Assembly: GCF_019207025.1 (NCBI RefSeq)
Contig: NZ_JAEEGC010000073.1
Coordinates: 1 to 40,348, forward strand
Direction: 5' to 3'
DNA: 40,348 nt
Origin: Clostridium thailandense
GTDB taxonomy: Bacteria; Bacillota; Clostridia; Clostridiales; Clostridiaceae
The notes under the pieces were generated by a model. It saw only the letters and a program-made list of their open reading frames with translations. It was not told the DNA's origin and did not search any database. Positions 6,734-15,363 of this stretch are shown here, in pieces. A program made the translations under genes and the position numbers. The stretch's first letter is position 1; every line of letters starts with the position of its first letter.

Positions 6734-7711
6734 GTGCGTATATTGTTTTTTTTAAGTGGTACAATGTGGCGACATACCCTTCCAGAAGGATTTATAGAAG
6801 CTGGGCATGAAGTTGAAATTACAGATACCCTTGATGAAGAGATGATTAAAAATAAAATGCTTCAGTTTAATCCTGACTTTTCTATGAGTCTTGGTTGGGG
6901 ACATGAGCAGATTACTAAAAATCAGCTTATTATAAGAAGATGTGTAAAGACCTCAAAGGTTCCACATATATACTGGTCTATTGAAGATCCTGCTTTCACA
7001 TTTTCTTTTTCATTACCTCTAATTCAAAGAGTTCAACCTGATTTTGTATTTAGTATTTGCCCTTACATTGTTGATTTTTATCGAAAAATTGGAATTAAAT
7101 CTGCTTATATGGATTTTGGATTTTCTCATAAAATTCATAAACCTGTTAACTATGATAAAGCTTATGATAGTTCAATTTCTTTGGTTGCTAATGCTTACCC
7201 TAATGTACTAAAAAATCACCCTAAGCATTACAGGCATACTTCTATAAAAACACTAATAATTCCACTATTAAAGAATAATATGAGAATTGATTTTTGGGGT
7301 AAGGATTGGGATAAAATGGACTCCTATCTTGACTTTCACATTCCAAAGGAATGGCTTCATGGATATTTATATTATAGAGATGCAAATAAGGTTTACTGCT
7401 CCTCCAAAATAATATTAGGCTTACAAAACTATCCTAATCAACTTACTCAAAGAACCTATGAAATATTAGCATCTGGCGGATTTCTACTAACTTCTAATAC
7501 ACCAGCAGTAAACCGCTTATTTAAATCTAATGAACATCTAATAACCTCTTCATCCGTCGAGGATACAGTGGCACTTGTAAATTACTACTTAGAAAATTCT
7601 GACGAAAGACAAAAAATAGCTGGTTATGGTAAAACAGCTTTATCTGGTTGTAGTTATAAAGATAAGGCTGACTATATAATTGAAACCTTAAAAAAATATC
7701 GCATAATTTAA
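6734..7711 (+). CDS. CgeB-family spore-surface glycosyltransferase-like protein, paralogue 1
   Basis: GTG at 6734, ten bases after AAAAGGAGG, opens a 325-residue protein. The N-terminus (MRILFFLSGTMWRHTLPEGF) is a Rossmann start; the middle has VPHIYWSIEDPAFTFSFSLP; the C-terminal third carries LTQRTYEILASGGFLLTSNT, the hallmark of CgeB/GT4-like C-terminal domains that bind the nucleotide sugar. B. subtilis CgeB is involved in spore outer-layer maturation. It is about 55-60% identical by eye to the gene at 8469. A CATATACTAT box about 45 bases upstream resembles sporulation sigma -10 elements. Substrate unknown. Confidence 0.75.
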   Translation: MRILFFLSGTMWRHTLPEGFIEAGHEVEITDTLDEEMIKNKMLQFNPDFSMSLGWGHEQITKNQLIIRRCVKTSKVPHIYWSIEDPAFTFSFSLPLIQRVQPDFVFSICPYIVDFYRKIGIKSAYMDFGFSHKIHKPVNYDKAYDSSISLVANAYPNVLKNHPKHYRHTSIKTLIIPLLKNNMRIDFWGKDWDKMDSYLDFHIPKEWLHGYLYYRDANKVYCSSKIILGLQNYPNQLTQRTYEILASGGFLLTSNTPAVNRLFKSNEHLITSSSVEDTVALVNYYLENSDERQKIAGYGKTALSGCSYKDKADYIIETLKKYRII

Positions 7712-7726
7712 TAAGCTTTGTTCATT

Positions 7727-7760
7727 AAAATAAAAGAGGAAATTGTACCTCTTTTATTTT
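7727..7760. terminator. Bidirectional terminator between converging genes
   Basis: AAAATAAAAGAGG (7727-7739) pairs with CCTCTTTTATTTT (7748-7760), with A- and T-runs on either side so it can work on both strands. It overlaps the stop codon of the deacetylase gene at 7754. Confidence 0.85.
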
Positions 7761-8377
7761 AATATTGTACTAACTGTTACAAGCTTATATTGTCTTGCTT
7801 CTAAATTCACAATAGCTCTATCAGTAGCCTCTGCGGTGTTATTACCTGCAATATGCATAAGTACAATATCTCCATTTTTTGAATTTACTAATATTCTATT
7901 TACTATTGACTGCATAGGCGGCAATGTCCAATCTAAGGTATCAATGCTCCAATAAATACTATATTTATATCCAGCTTCACCAACAGCTTTTAAAACCTCA
8001 GTATTCCAATGCCCAAATGGATGCCTAAATAATGTAGTTTTAATTCCAGTCACAGCTTTTATTGCTTTTTCTCCCTCTATAACAGTCTTAAGCATATCAC
8101 TATAAGATATTTGGGTCATGTCAGGATGATCTAAGGAATGATTAGCTATTTCATGGCCTTCTGAAACTATTCTATTAACCAGTGCTGGAAATTTATTTGC
8201 CCAAACTCCTGTTGTAAAAAATGTACATTTCACATTATTCTTTTTTAGTACATTTAGTATTTCAGAAGTTTCCGAATCCTTAGTACCAGTATCATAGGTA
8301 AAGGCAATCTGCTTTTTATTTATATTTCCGTGTTTTATAAGAATAGATGGTGATTCATTATCTCGAATCATATTCAA
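7754..8377 (-). CDS. Polysaccharide deacetylase (NodB fold) with TYDTG motif 1
   Basis: 207 residues from TTG at 8377, chosen because AAGGTG lies eight bases before it (ATG at 8371 is the alternative). NodB motifs: TYDTG (27-31) in place of TFDDG, NHSLDH (motif 2), RHPFG (motif 3), DTLDW (motif 4) and LMHIAG (motif 5). The catalytic aspartate D29 is kept, but the second, metal-binding aspartate is threonine, as in TFDAG-type subfamilies. No signal peptide or membrane anchor is visible, so it may act in the cytoplasm or mother cell. Lying between two CgeB paralogues it probably modifies the same spore or surface glycan; de-N-acetylation is inferred. Confidence 0.8.
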   Translation of the reverse strand: MNMIRDNESPSILIKHGNINKKQIAFTYDTGTKDSETSEILNVLKKNNVKCTFFTTGVWANKFPALVNRIVSEGHEIANHSLDHPDMTQISYSDMLKTVIEGEKAIKAVTGIKTTLFRHPFGHWNTEVLKAVGEAGYKYSIYWSIDTLDWTLPPMQSIVNRILVNSKNGDIVLMHIAGNNTAEATDRAIVNLEARQYKLVTVSTILK

Positions 8378-8468
8378 AACATATACACCTTCTTTTAATA
8401 AGTTATATCATATATAAATTCTATTACATATTATGATACTAATACAAAAAAGTTCGAGGTGAATTTCA

Positions 8469-9455
8469 GTGAAAATTCTTTTCTTGCAAAGCCATCCTAT
8501 GTGGATACATGGGCTTCCAAATGGCTTTAGGGATATTGGACATGAAGTAAAAGTATCTGGCGAACTAACAAAGGACAATATTCCCGAAATGATTTTAAGT
8601 TTTAAACCAGATTTGATTATCAGTATTGGCTGGACCAATGACACTGCTAATGAAAAGGTGAATTGGATAAGAAAGTATGTTAAGTTATATAAAATTCCTC
8701 ATGTATACTGGGCCACAGAAGATCCAACTCATACCTTCAGTTTTACATTACCTCTAATTCAAAAAATGCAACCTAATTTTGTATTTACAATTTGCAAAGA
8801 AAGAATAAATTATTATAAAAAACTTGGAATCAAAGCCGACTATTTAGACTTTGGCTTTCACCCCAAAGTAAATTGCTTTACAGGTGTGGAAAATAAATAT
8901 CATTGTTCTATAGCCGTAGTTGCCAACGGATATCCAAAAAACTTAACAATATACCCAAAACACTACAGGATACAATCTCTTAAAACACTTCTCTCTCCTC
9001 TTATTAAAGAAAATATTAGAGTGGATTTTTTTGGTTGGGGATGGGAGAATTTATCTTTTATACTGGGTGAAAATATACCAAAAGAATGGATTCATGGATA
9101 TTTAGATTATACCCTTGCAAGCCAAGTTTACAGTTCTTCTGATATAATATTAGGCATACAAAATCATCGTACACAAGTTACTCAAAGAACCTATGAAATT
9201 CTTGCTTCCAAAGGTTTTTTGCTGACCTCTGATACTCCAAAAATAAGAAGTTTATTTATTCCTGGAAGGGATATAGTAGTTTCTTCCTCGCCTCAGGAAA
9301 CGCTGGATTTGGTTAGGTACTATCTAAAAGATAAAACAAAGCGTGAAGAAATAAGGAATAATGGTCAGCAAGCAGTCCAGGTTCATCATTACAAGAACAG
9401 AGCTAAGTATATGTTAGAGGTCTTAGAAACTGAACATATACTAATAGAAAAGTAG
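8469..9455 (+). CDS. CgeB-family spore-surface glycosyltransferase-like protein, paralogue 2
   Basis: GTG at 8469 follows AGGTG at seven bases; 328 residues. It shares with the 6734 gene the pattern MKILFLQSHPMWIHGLPNGF, VYWATEDPTHTFSFTLPLIQ, a KHYR segment and VTQRTYEILASKGFLLTSDT. The two genes flank the divergent deacetylase and probably arose by duplication. They may add different sugars to, or act in sequence on, a spore coat or crust glycan. The stop codon sits in the terminator at 9452-9479, which begins the first 181-bp repeat. Confidence 0.75.
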   Translation: MKILFLQSHPMWIHGLPNGFRDIGHEVKVSGELTKDNIPEMILSFKPDLIISIGWTNDTANEKVNWIRKYVKLYKIPHVYWATEDPTHTFSFTLPLIQKMQPNFVFTICKERINYYKKLGIKADYLDFGFHPKVNCFTGVENKYHCSIAVVANGYPKNLTIYPKHYRIQSLKTLLSPLIKENIRVDFFGWGWENLSFILGENIPKEWIHGYLDYTLASQVYSSSDIILGIQNHRTQVTQRTYEILASKGFLLTSDTPKIRSLFIPGRDIVVSSSPQETLDLVRYYLKDKTKREEIRNNGQQAVQVHHYKNRAKYMLEVLETEHILIEK

Positions 9456-9625
9456 AAGATATATAATTATGTCTTCTACCTTTCAATTATTAAAAAATAG
9501 CTTGGGCAAGTAGCTGTGGAAAACCTGCCAAGATATCTTTTTATCTAACTTATTTTGCTAATATTGTTTCTAAACTTATATATTGTACACAATAGTATTA
9601 TACAACATATTTGTTTTATAACAAA
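9445..9625 (+). repeat. 181-bp intergenic repeat, copy A
   Basis: This block and 16338-16518 are the same length and differ at only scattered positions. Both begin TAGAAAAGTAGAAGAT at a stop codon, contain the hairpin GTAGAAGA...TCTTCTAC, then the TAGCTTGGGCAAGTAGCTG core and TGCCAAGATATC, and end TTTTATAACAAA. Copy A covers the end of the CgeB paralogue and joins directly onto a pucR fragment. Confidence 0.8.
9452..9479 (+). terminator. Terminator of CgeB paralogue 2 (part of repeat A)
   Basis: GTAGAAGA (9452-9459) and TCTTCTAC (9472-9479) form an 8-bp stem with an AT-rich 12-base loop that can extend the pairing, followed by CTTTCAATTATT. The T-run is weak. Confidence 0.6.
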
Positions 9626-9716
9626 GATTGCTGAAATTATGGGAATAGACCCTCATGACAACACACTGATGCATCATTTACACCTATATTTTAAGATATT
9701 GGAGTATATTAACTAA
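9618..9716 (+). pseudogene. 3' fragment of a PucR-type regulator gene
   Basis: The frame from 9618 reads ITKIAEIMGIDPHDNTLMHH then LHLYFKILEYIN and a stop. This matches, residue for residue with few changes, the last 30 residues of the regulator ending at 24546 (ITKIAQIMGIDLYDNTLMLH...). Everything upstream of the helix-turn-helix tail is missing, replaced by repeat A. It is a deletion relic of a fourth regulator paralogue, on the opposite strand from the intact regulator that follows. Confidence 0.85.
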
Positions 9717-9718
9717 AT

Positions 9719-11359
9719 CTATTCAAGATATTCCAGTATCTTGAACGAAAGATATATACTGAAAAAATCATCAATATCATTTAAATCAACATTCATAATT
9801 TCTTCTATTTTACTAATTCGATAATATAAAGTATTTCTATGCACATGCATTGACGCCGCTAGCTCTGACTGATTTTTAAAACTCATTATATAAGATTGAA
9901 GAATTTTAAGGTAATTTGTTTTATTCTCACAATCATAATTCATTAATGTAAAAATTGAGGGATGACAGAATTCCTTAAGTGCCTCCTGACCAGAACATAA
10001 ATCAAACATATTTTGCAGAATATAATCATCATAAAAAAATAGAAGCATATCTTTTTTTAAGTGCTTTCCTGCGCTAATTCCATCAAGTGCTTGCTTATAG
10101 TATTTCTTCAAATCAAGCAATCTACAAAAATTACGACTAACTCCACTAAACATACCAGTGTCTTTCATAAATTGTTTCAACTTTTCTAGTTGAATATCAC
10201 TTAATTTTTTATCAGTCCTAGTTCCAACTACTACAACTATAGACCTTTCATATAATACACAAATGGCATTTCCAAATACATTTTCAAAAAATCCACTAAC
10301 ATATTTAATCGGAATATTAGATATCTCCTTTTGATTTGTGGTAACAACAATCACTCTCAAGTTTTTCTTTAAATTCCAGCTAACAAATTTAAGCTTTTCT
10401 TCTAGAGTTTCTTGGTCTTTCACTTTACCATCTAACAGATCCACAATCAGTAGTTCAAGCTTACTCCCATCCAGGTTTTCATAATACTTGTGCTTTTGCA
10501 ACTCCAGTGAAACTGTATCGCTTAAGCTTTTAATTAATAACATATCAGTCTCACTAAAAGGCTTAAAAGCCTCAAGTACAACGACCTGACCTATAACTTT
10601 ATTACCTATAAAAATATTTGACCATAACCTTGATATCTTTACTTTCCCTTCTAGGTCAAAGGTAGGTCTTAACATATAATTTTTATTTTGTTCTATGCTA
10701 ATTTTCTTTTTTTCCTTCTGAAGAGTTTTATATTCAGCATCACTCATATTTTTAAAATATACAGGTATCTTCACATTATTTGTGCTTTCTATAAATCCAT
10801 TCTTCATAAGATACTGAAAACCATCATATGGTTGATAACCTTTGGAAGTAAGCTCTTTCCATACATAATCATCCACCATAATATCTTGTGTAAAAGCAAG
10901 TATACTAAAGCTTATATCTCTTACAAAAATAGGATTTCCAATAAGTTGAAAACCCATATTAATAATCTCTTGAATCCCATTTCCTTGCGAAAGAGTTTCC
11001 AGTAATTTAGATGAACCCTCTGTTAATTTTATGTATTCAGAAAAAATATCTAGAACCTTGTTAAAAACAGCTAATACACAATCACCAGATATAAAAATAA
11101 TATTAAAGTTGTCATTTGTACTAATAGAAGTAGGCATTGAAGCTTCTGATACAATTAAAATATTGCCTTTAGTTAAAATATCTAGTGTTACTTCAAGATT
11201 TGACATGTCTCCTACATAAAGAGTATTAGGATCAAAATCCAAAAGTCCAGGTTCTAAGTAGTTGATATACTTAATATTAGTTATATCTTCTCTGTTAATA
11301 TACACCTTAGGTTTGTATTGACTTAAATTTTCCACAAGATTACTGATATGCATATCCAT
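9719..11359 (-). CDS. PucR-type transcriptional regulator, paralogue 1
   Basis: 546 residues from ATG at 11359 with AGGAGG six bases upstream. The C-terminus ends in a PucR/CdaR HTH_30 domain (HVHRNTLYYRISKIEEIMNV). The middle (SGVSRNFCRLLDLKKYYKQA) is the GGDEF-like domain of this family. The N-terminal 120 residues (FDPNTLYVGDMSNLE...) and a following GAF-like stretch (GIQEIINMGFQLIGNPIFVRD) are shared with the regulators at 20090 and 22939 and probably sense a small molecule. It is divergent from the sulfatase-maturase pair with a 150-base shared promoter, so it most likely controls them. Not an AAA+ protein, so it cannot be the missing sigma-54 activator. Confidence 0.85.
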   Translation of the reverse strand: MDMHISNLVENLSQYKPKVYINREDITNIKYINYLEPGLLDFDPNTLYVGDMSNLEVTLDILTKGNILIVSEASMPTSISTNDNFNIIFISGDCVLAVFNKVLDIFSEYIKLTEGSSKLLETLSQGNGIQEIINMGFQLIGNPIFVRDISFSILAFTQDIMVDDYVWKELTSKGYQPYDGFQYLMKNGFIESTNNVKIPVYFKNMSDAEYKTLQKEKKKISIEQNKNYMLRPTFDLEGKVKISRLWSNIFIGNKVIGQVVVLEAFKPFSETDMLLIKSLSDTVSLELQKHKYYENLDGSKLELLIVDLLDGKVKDQETLEEKLKFVSWNLKKNLRVIVVTTNQKEISNIPIKYVSGFFENVFGNAICVLYERSIVVVVGTRTDKKLSDIQLEKLKQFMKDTGMFSGVSRNFCRLLDLKKYYKQALDGISAGKHLKKDMLLFFYDDYILQNMFDLCSGQEALKEFCHPSIFTLMNYDCENKTNYLKILQSYIMSFKNQSELAASMHVHRNTLYYRISKIEEIMNVDLNDIDDFFSIYLSFKILEYLE

Positions 11360-11377
11360 AAGCTTCCTCCTATAACA

Positions 11378-11393
11378 TTGTGCATAAGCACAA
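11378..11393. promoter_or_regulatory. Perfect 6-4-6 palindrome in the pucR-sulfatase divergent region
   Basis: TTGTGCATAAGCACAA is an exact inverted repeat, 18 bases upstream of the pucR start codon, so it lies in that gene's leader. It is a candidate operator for autoregulation. Isolated TTGCACAA-like half-sites also appear near the second regulator (about 20015). Confidence 0.45.
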
Positions 11394-11510
11394 AACTTAA
11401 AGACAATTATTTAAACACATGTCCATTGTGATAAAAATAACTTGATAGTAAACTATTTCATAGAAACGCAATTATATTGATAATAACATAAAAAGGAGTT
11501 GAATCAAATA

Positions 11511-13838
11511 ATGGTCGACAATACAATCTCAAAAACTATAAAAAAAGCTGTTGCCATAGGTTCATTGTTAACTATTTCAACAAGTATAACAGCCTGCAGC
11601 TTAACTAACAAATCTGATGACAAGTCAACCAATAATACTAAAACCACTGCAAAAGATCAAACCAAATTCGCAAATGGTGAGAAAAAACCAAATGTAATTT
11701 ATATTATCCTTGATGATATCGGTTTCTCAGATTTAGGTTGCTATGGTTCAGAAATAAGAACTCCAAACATAGATCAGCTTGCTGCAAACGGTTTGCGCTA
11801 TAATAATTTTAATACTTGTCCCTTTTCCTCAGCAACAAGAGCATCTCTTCTCACTGGTAGAGAAAATAATTCCGTTGGAATGGGACAAGTAGCAAATGTA
11901 TCATTAGAAGCAGACAGACCTAATTTGCAAGGAAGTATAACTCCTGAAGCAGGGACCGTGGCAGAAATGTTGCAAGATAAAGGTTTTAGTACATTTGCTG
12001 TTGGAAAGTGGCATGCTGCACCTACTAATACAGTAACACCTGCAGGACCATTTAAATATTGGCCATTAGCTAAAGGTTTTGACAAATACTATGGATTTAT
12101 GGATGGTGAAACAGACCAATATAATCCACAGCTGGTAAATGGAAATGAAGTGGTACAAGCACCAAAGACTGAGGGATATAACCTTAATGAGGACTTATTA
12201 GCACATGCAAAGCAATATATTACTGATCAGGTTTCACTATATCCAGACCAACCTTTCTTTATGAATTATGCTTTTGGGACTGGACATTCTCCTCAACAGG
12301 TTCCTAAAAATTACATTGATAGCTATAAAGGTGTCTATGATAAAGGCTGGGATGCAGTACGTCAAGACCGTTTTAATAAAGAAAAACAGCTTGGGATAAT
12401 TCCATCTAATGCTACCCTAACTACTTCAGATCCTACTGTAAAACCATGGAATAGTCTTTCAGAGGATCAAAAGAAGCTTTATGCTCGATTTATGGAGAAT
12501 TATGCTGGATACATAACACAAGCAGACGAAGAAGTAGGTAAATTGATAAGTTACCTAAAAGAAGTAGGACAATATGACAATACTATGATTGTTCTTCTTG
12601 GTGGAGATAATGGTGCAACCAAAGATGGTGGACCTGATGGTACTGACAGCTTTATCGGTGCCATGTCTGCTGGAAGAAATCCATCAGCAAAGGATCTTAT
12701 GGCTAAATATAACTACATTGGTAGTTCAGAAATGCAAGCCTTATATCCTAAAGGATGGGCTCAGGTATCTAATACTCCTTTCCAAAATTACAAGGGAAGT
12801 GTATACCAAGGCGCTTTACGTAATGGACTTATAATATCATGGCCTAAAGGTATCAAAGACAAGGGCAGCATCAGAAGCCAGTATGTTCATGTAACGGATA
12901 TAACTCCTACAGTTCTTGATGTACTTAAATTTGAAGCTCCAAAGGTTCTTAAGGGAGTTACTCAAATGCCAATGTATGGTACTAGTATTGCAAGTACCTT
13001 TGATAATGCTAAGGCTCCTGAGATTAGGGATACTGCAATTACTTATAATGCACCTAATAGGGCTATTTATAATAAAGGCTGGAAAGCTATTGCTACACAT
13101 AAAAATGGTACTTCTTTTGATAACGATAAGTGGGAATTATACAATGTAAGTGAAGACTATTCCGAATCTAAGAATGTTGCAGATAAATATCCAGATAAAC
13201 TAAAAGAACTTCAGAAATTGTTTATGTCAGAGGCAGAAAAATACAAAATATTACCATTGAAAGAGCTTAGTCCTAGAGATATGGGATATGTCAAAAAGGG
13301 TTCTGCTGCAGACCGTAGTACATTCAAATATTATCCTGGAGTTGGTCACATCAACGTATCAGCTGCACCACCAATAAATGCTAACAGTTTTACTATAACA
13401 GTTCCTGTTACTAGAGATAATACATCCACCTCAGGAGTTCTTGCTGCAATGGGTGATAATATGGGTGGTTATACCTTCTATGTGAAGGATAATAAACTTG
13501 TATTCTTATACAATAAATTTGAAACAATTTCTAAGATAACCTCCAATATTGATGTACCAGTTGGAAAATCTGAATTGAAGTTTGACTTCAAGAGAACAAG
13601 TATGGCTAGTGGTACAGGAACATTATATATAAATGGACAAAATGTAGGTCAGGGTGAAATACAAACTACTGCTCAGGTTACATTAGAAGGTTTAGATATT
13701 GGAAAAGATACTCTGTTACCTGTATCTAAAGATTATAAAGATTTAGGTGAATTTCCGTTTACAGGTAAATTTGATTATGTACAATTCAATATTACTAAGT
13801 TTGTACCAAATAATCAAAATGGTGCAAAAAAACAATAG
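11511..13838 (+). CDS. Lipoprotein arylsulfatase with Ser-type, SxAxR active-site motif
   Basis: The frame is open from TTG at 11499, but that abuts GGAG directly; ATG at 11511 is a better start. The 775-residue product has a lipoprotein signal ending ITAC (Cys29), so it should be anchored outside the membrane. Sulfatase features: metal-binding D68-D69 (ILDDIGFSDLGCYG), VGKWH near 165, GTGHSP, and GGDNGATKDG. At the formylglycine site the sequence is FSSATRASLLTGR: aligned on RASLLTGR the modified residue is Ser106 and the usual proline is Ala108. The long C-terminal region (after about 600) resembles the extra domain of AtsA-type alkyl/aryl sulfatases. The maturase follows at 13991. Substrate not visible; aryl sulfate esters are inferred. 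Confidence 0.88.
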   Translation: MVDNTISKTIKKAVAIGSLLTISTSITACSLTNKSDDKSTNNTKTTAKDQTKFANGEKKPNVIYIILDDIGFSDLGCYGSEIRTPNIDQLAANGLRYNNFNTCPFSSATRASLLTGRENNSVGMGQVANVSLEADRPNLQGSITPEAGTVAEMLQDKGFSTFAVGKWHAAPTNTVTPAGPFKYWPLAKGFDKYYGFMDGETDQYNPQLVNGNEVVQAPKTEGYNLNEDLLAHAKQYITDQVSLYPDQPFFMNYAFGTGHSPQQVPKNYIDSYKGVYDKGWDAVRQDRFNKEKQLGIIPSNATLTTSDPTVKPWNSLSEDQKKLYARFMENYAGYITQADEEVGKLISYLKEVGQYDNTMIVLLGGDNGATKDGGPDGTDSFIGAMSAGRNPSAKDLMAKYNYIGSSEMQALYPKGWAQVSNTPFQNYKGSVYQGALRNGLIISWPKGIKDKGSIRSQYVHVTDITPTVLDVLKFEAPKVLKGVTQMPMYGTSIASTFDNAKAPEIRDTAITYNAPNRAIYNKGWKAIATHKNGTSFDNDKWELYNVSEDYSESKNVADKYPDKLKELQKLFMSEAEKYKILPLKELSPRDMGYVKKGSAADRSTFKYYPGVGHINVSAAPPINANSFTITVPVTRDNTSTSGVLAAMGDNMGGYTFYVKDNKLVFLYNKFETISKITSNIDVPVGKSELKFDFKRTSMASGTGTLYINGQNVGQGEIQTTAQVTLEGLDIGKDTLLPVSKDYKDLGEFPFTGKFDYVQFNITKFVPNNQNGAKKQ

Positions 13839-13856
13839 TTTATAAATTAAATAAAT

Positions 13857-13925
13857 GAGAAAATGCATGGGAAACCCTTCAGCTGTACTCAATAAATTAT
13901 ATGGCAAGATTCCCATGCTTTCTCT
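13857..13925 (+). terminator. Hairpin between the sulfatase and maturase genes
   Basis: GAGAAAATGCATGGGAA (13857-13873) pairs with TTCCCATGCTTTCTC (13911-13925) with small imperfections and a loop of about 37 bases. No strong T-tract follows, so it may only attenuate, keeping maturase expression below that of the sulfatase. Confidence 0.55.
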
Positions 13926-13990
13926 ATATAATTATAAGACTAAATGAATAAATAATTCAATTTAATAAATGTGTGAAGGAGTTGAATGTA

Positions 13991-15247
13991 ATGAAAAAAG
14001 ATATGATAGGAAAAGGTTTTCATATCTTAACTAAGCCTATAGGTCCTATTTGTAATTTGAATTGTAAATACTGTTTCTATACAGAGAAAAAGGCACTTTA
14101 TCCAGAAAAAAAGGATTTTAGAATGTCAGATGAAGTTCTTGAAGCCTTCATTCATAAATATATATCCTCACAACAGATTCCTGAAATACAGTTTGTATGG
14201 CAGGGAGGAGAACCTACTCTAATGAACCTTGATTTTTTTCATAAAGTAATTTCACTACAAAAGAAATATGCTGACGGCAAGAAAATAATAAATTCACTGC
14301 AAACTAATGGAACTCTCATAGATGATAAATGGTGTAAATTTCTTAAGGAAAATGACTTTTTAGTTGGATTAAGTTTAGATGGACCAGCTGAACTACATGA
14401 TTTATATCGTATATATGTTAATGGAAATCCTACTTTAAATAAGGTAATCAATACACTTTATTTATTAAAAGAATATGAAATTCCATATAATGTTCTTTTG
14501 TGTGTAACAAAAGAATCTTCCAAATATCCAATAAAGGTATACAACTTTTTAAAAAAATTAGGAGTGGAGTATATACAATTTACACCTGTAGTTGAAAGAA
14601 TTCCAGATGATATGTCAGCTCAAATAGGATTAAAACATGCATCCCCTGCTTCAAAAAATGATGAAAATCAGCAAAAATTAGTAACTGATTTTAGTGTTGA
14701 AGCTGGATCATATGGGAACTTTTTAATAAAAATATTTGATGAATGGATTCAAAAAGATGTAGGTTCCATATATGTAATGAACTTTGAATGGGCACTTGAA
14801 GCCTGGATGGGACTGCCTTCAACAATATGCATATTTTCAAAACAGTGCGGAAGGGCACTGGCAATAGAACATAATGGTGATATTTATTCCTGTGATCATT
14901 ATGTTTATCCAGAATACTATTTAGGAAACATCCTAGTGAGTAATCCTAAGGAAATGGTTGAAATGAACAAACAGAAAGCTTTTGGACAAAATAAGGAAAG
15001 CTCCCTTCCTGAAGTATGTAGAGAATGTGAAGTTAAATTTGCATGCAATGGTGAATGTCCTAGGCACCGTTTTGTTAGAACCTATGATAATAAACCAGGG
15101 CTTAGTTATCTTTGTCAGGATTATAAAAAATTTTTTAGGCATATACACAAGTATATGAAGGTAATGGTTCAGCTTATTGAAAATAATCTTCCTGCATCTA
15201 AAGTAATGGATGTGATAAAAGGACCTCTTGTAATTACCAAAAAATAA
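13991..15247 (+). CDS. Anaerobic sulfatase-maturating enzyme (radical SAM, SPASM)
   Basis: ATG at 13991 is chosen because AAGGAG lies nine bases before it; the frame opens at GTG 13973, which overlaps that RBS. 418 residues. C21xxxC25xxC28 (CNLNCKYCFY) binds the radical-SAM cluster; WQGGEPTL and SLDGP are typical anSME segments. The C-terminal SPASM region has the Cys pattern CIFSKQCGRA, YSCDHY, CRECEVKFACNGECPRHRF and LCQDY for two more 4Fe-4S clusters. The family oxidises a Cys or Ser of the sulfatase to formylglycine without oxygen. Its neighbour presents serine, so Ser-type activity is expected. Family call is firm. Confidence 0.92.
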   Translation: MKKDMIGKGFHILTKPIGPICNLNCKYCFYTEKKALYPEKKDFRMSDEVLEAFIHKYISSQQIPEIQFVWQGGEPTLMNLDFFHKVISLQKKYADGKKIINSLQTNGTLIDDKWCKFLKENDFLVGLSLDGPAELHDLYRIYVNGNPTLNKVINTLYLLKEYEIPYNVLLCVTKESSKYPIKVYNFLKKLGVEYIQFTPVVERIPDDMSAQIGLKHASPASKNDENQQKLVTDFSVEAGSYGNFLIKIFDEWIQKDVGSIYVMNFEWALEAWMGLPSTICIFSKQCGRALAIEHNGDIYSCDHYVYPEYYLGNILVSNPKEMVEMNKQKAFGQNKESSLPEVCRECEVKFACNGECPRHRFVRTYDNKPGLSYLCQDYKKFFRHIHKYMKVMVQLIENNLPASKVMDVIKGPLVITKK

Positions 15248-15363
15248 ACTTCTATTATTTTACTAAATTTATTGGCTATGATAAAACAATGATTTTTTAA
15301 GTTATTATCCTAATTGATTCAAAAAATATAATTTAAGTTCTAAGTCAAAAAAACTATAATTAA

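Noticed and set aside
11601..11830. Cys103 of the sulfatase as the formylglycine residue
   Set aside because: Alignment on RASLLTGR puts serine, not this cysteine, four residues before the arginine.
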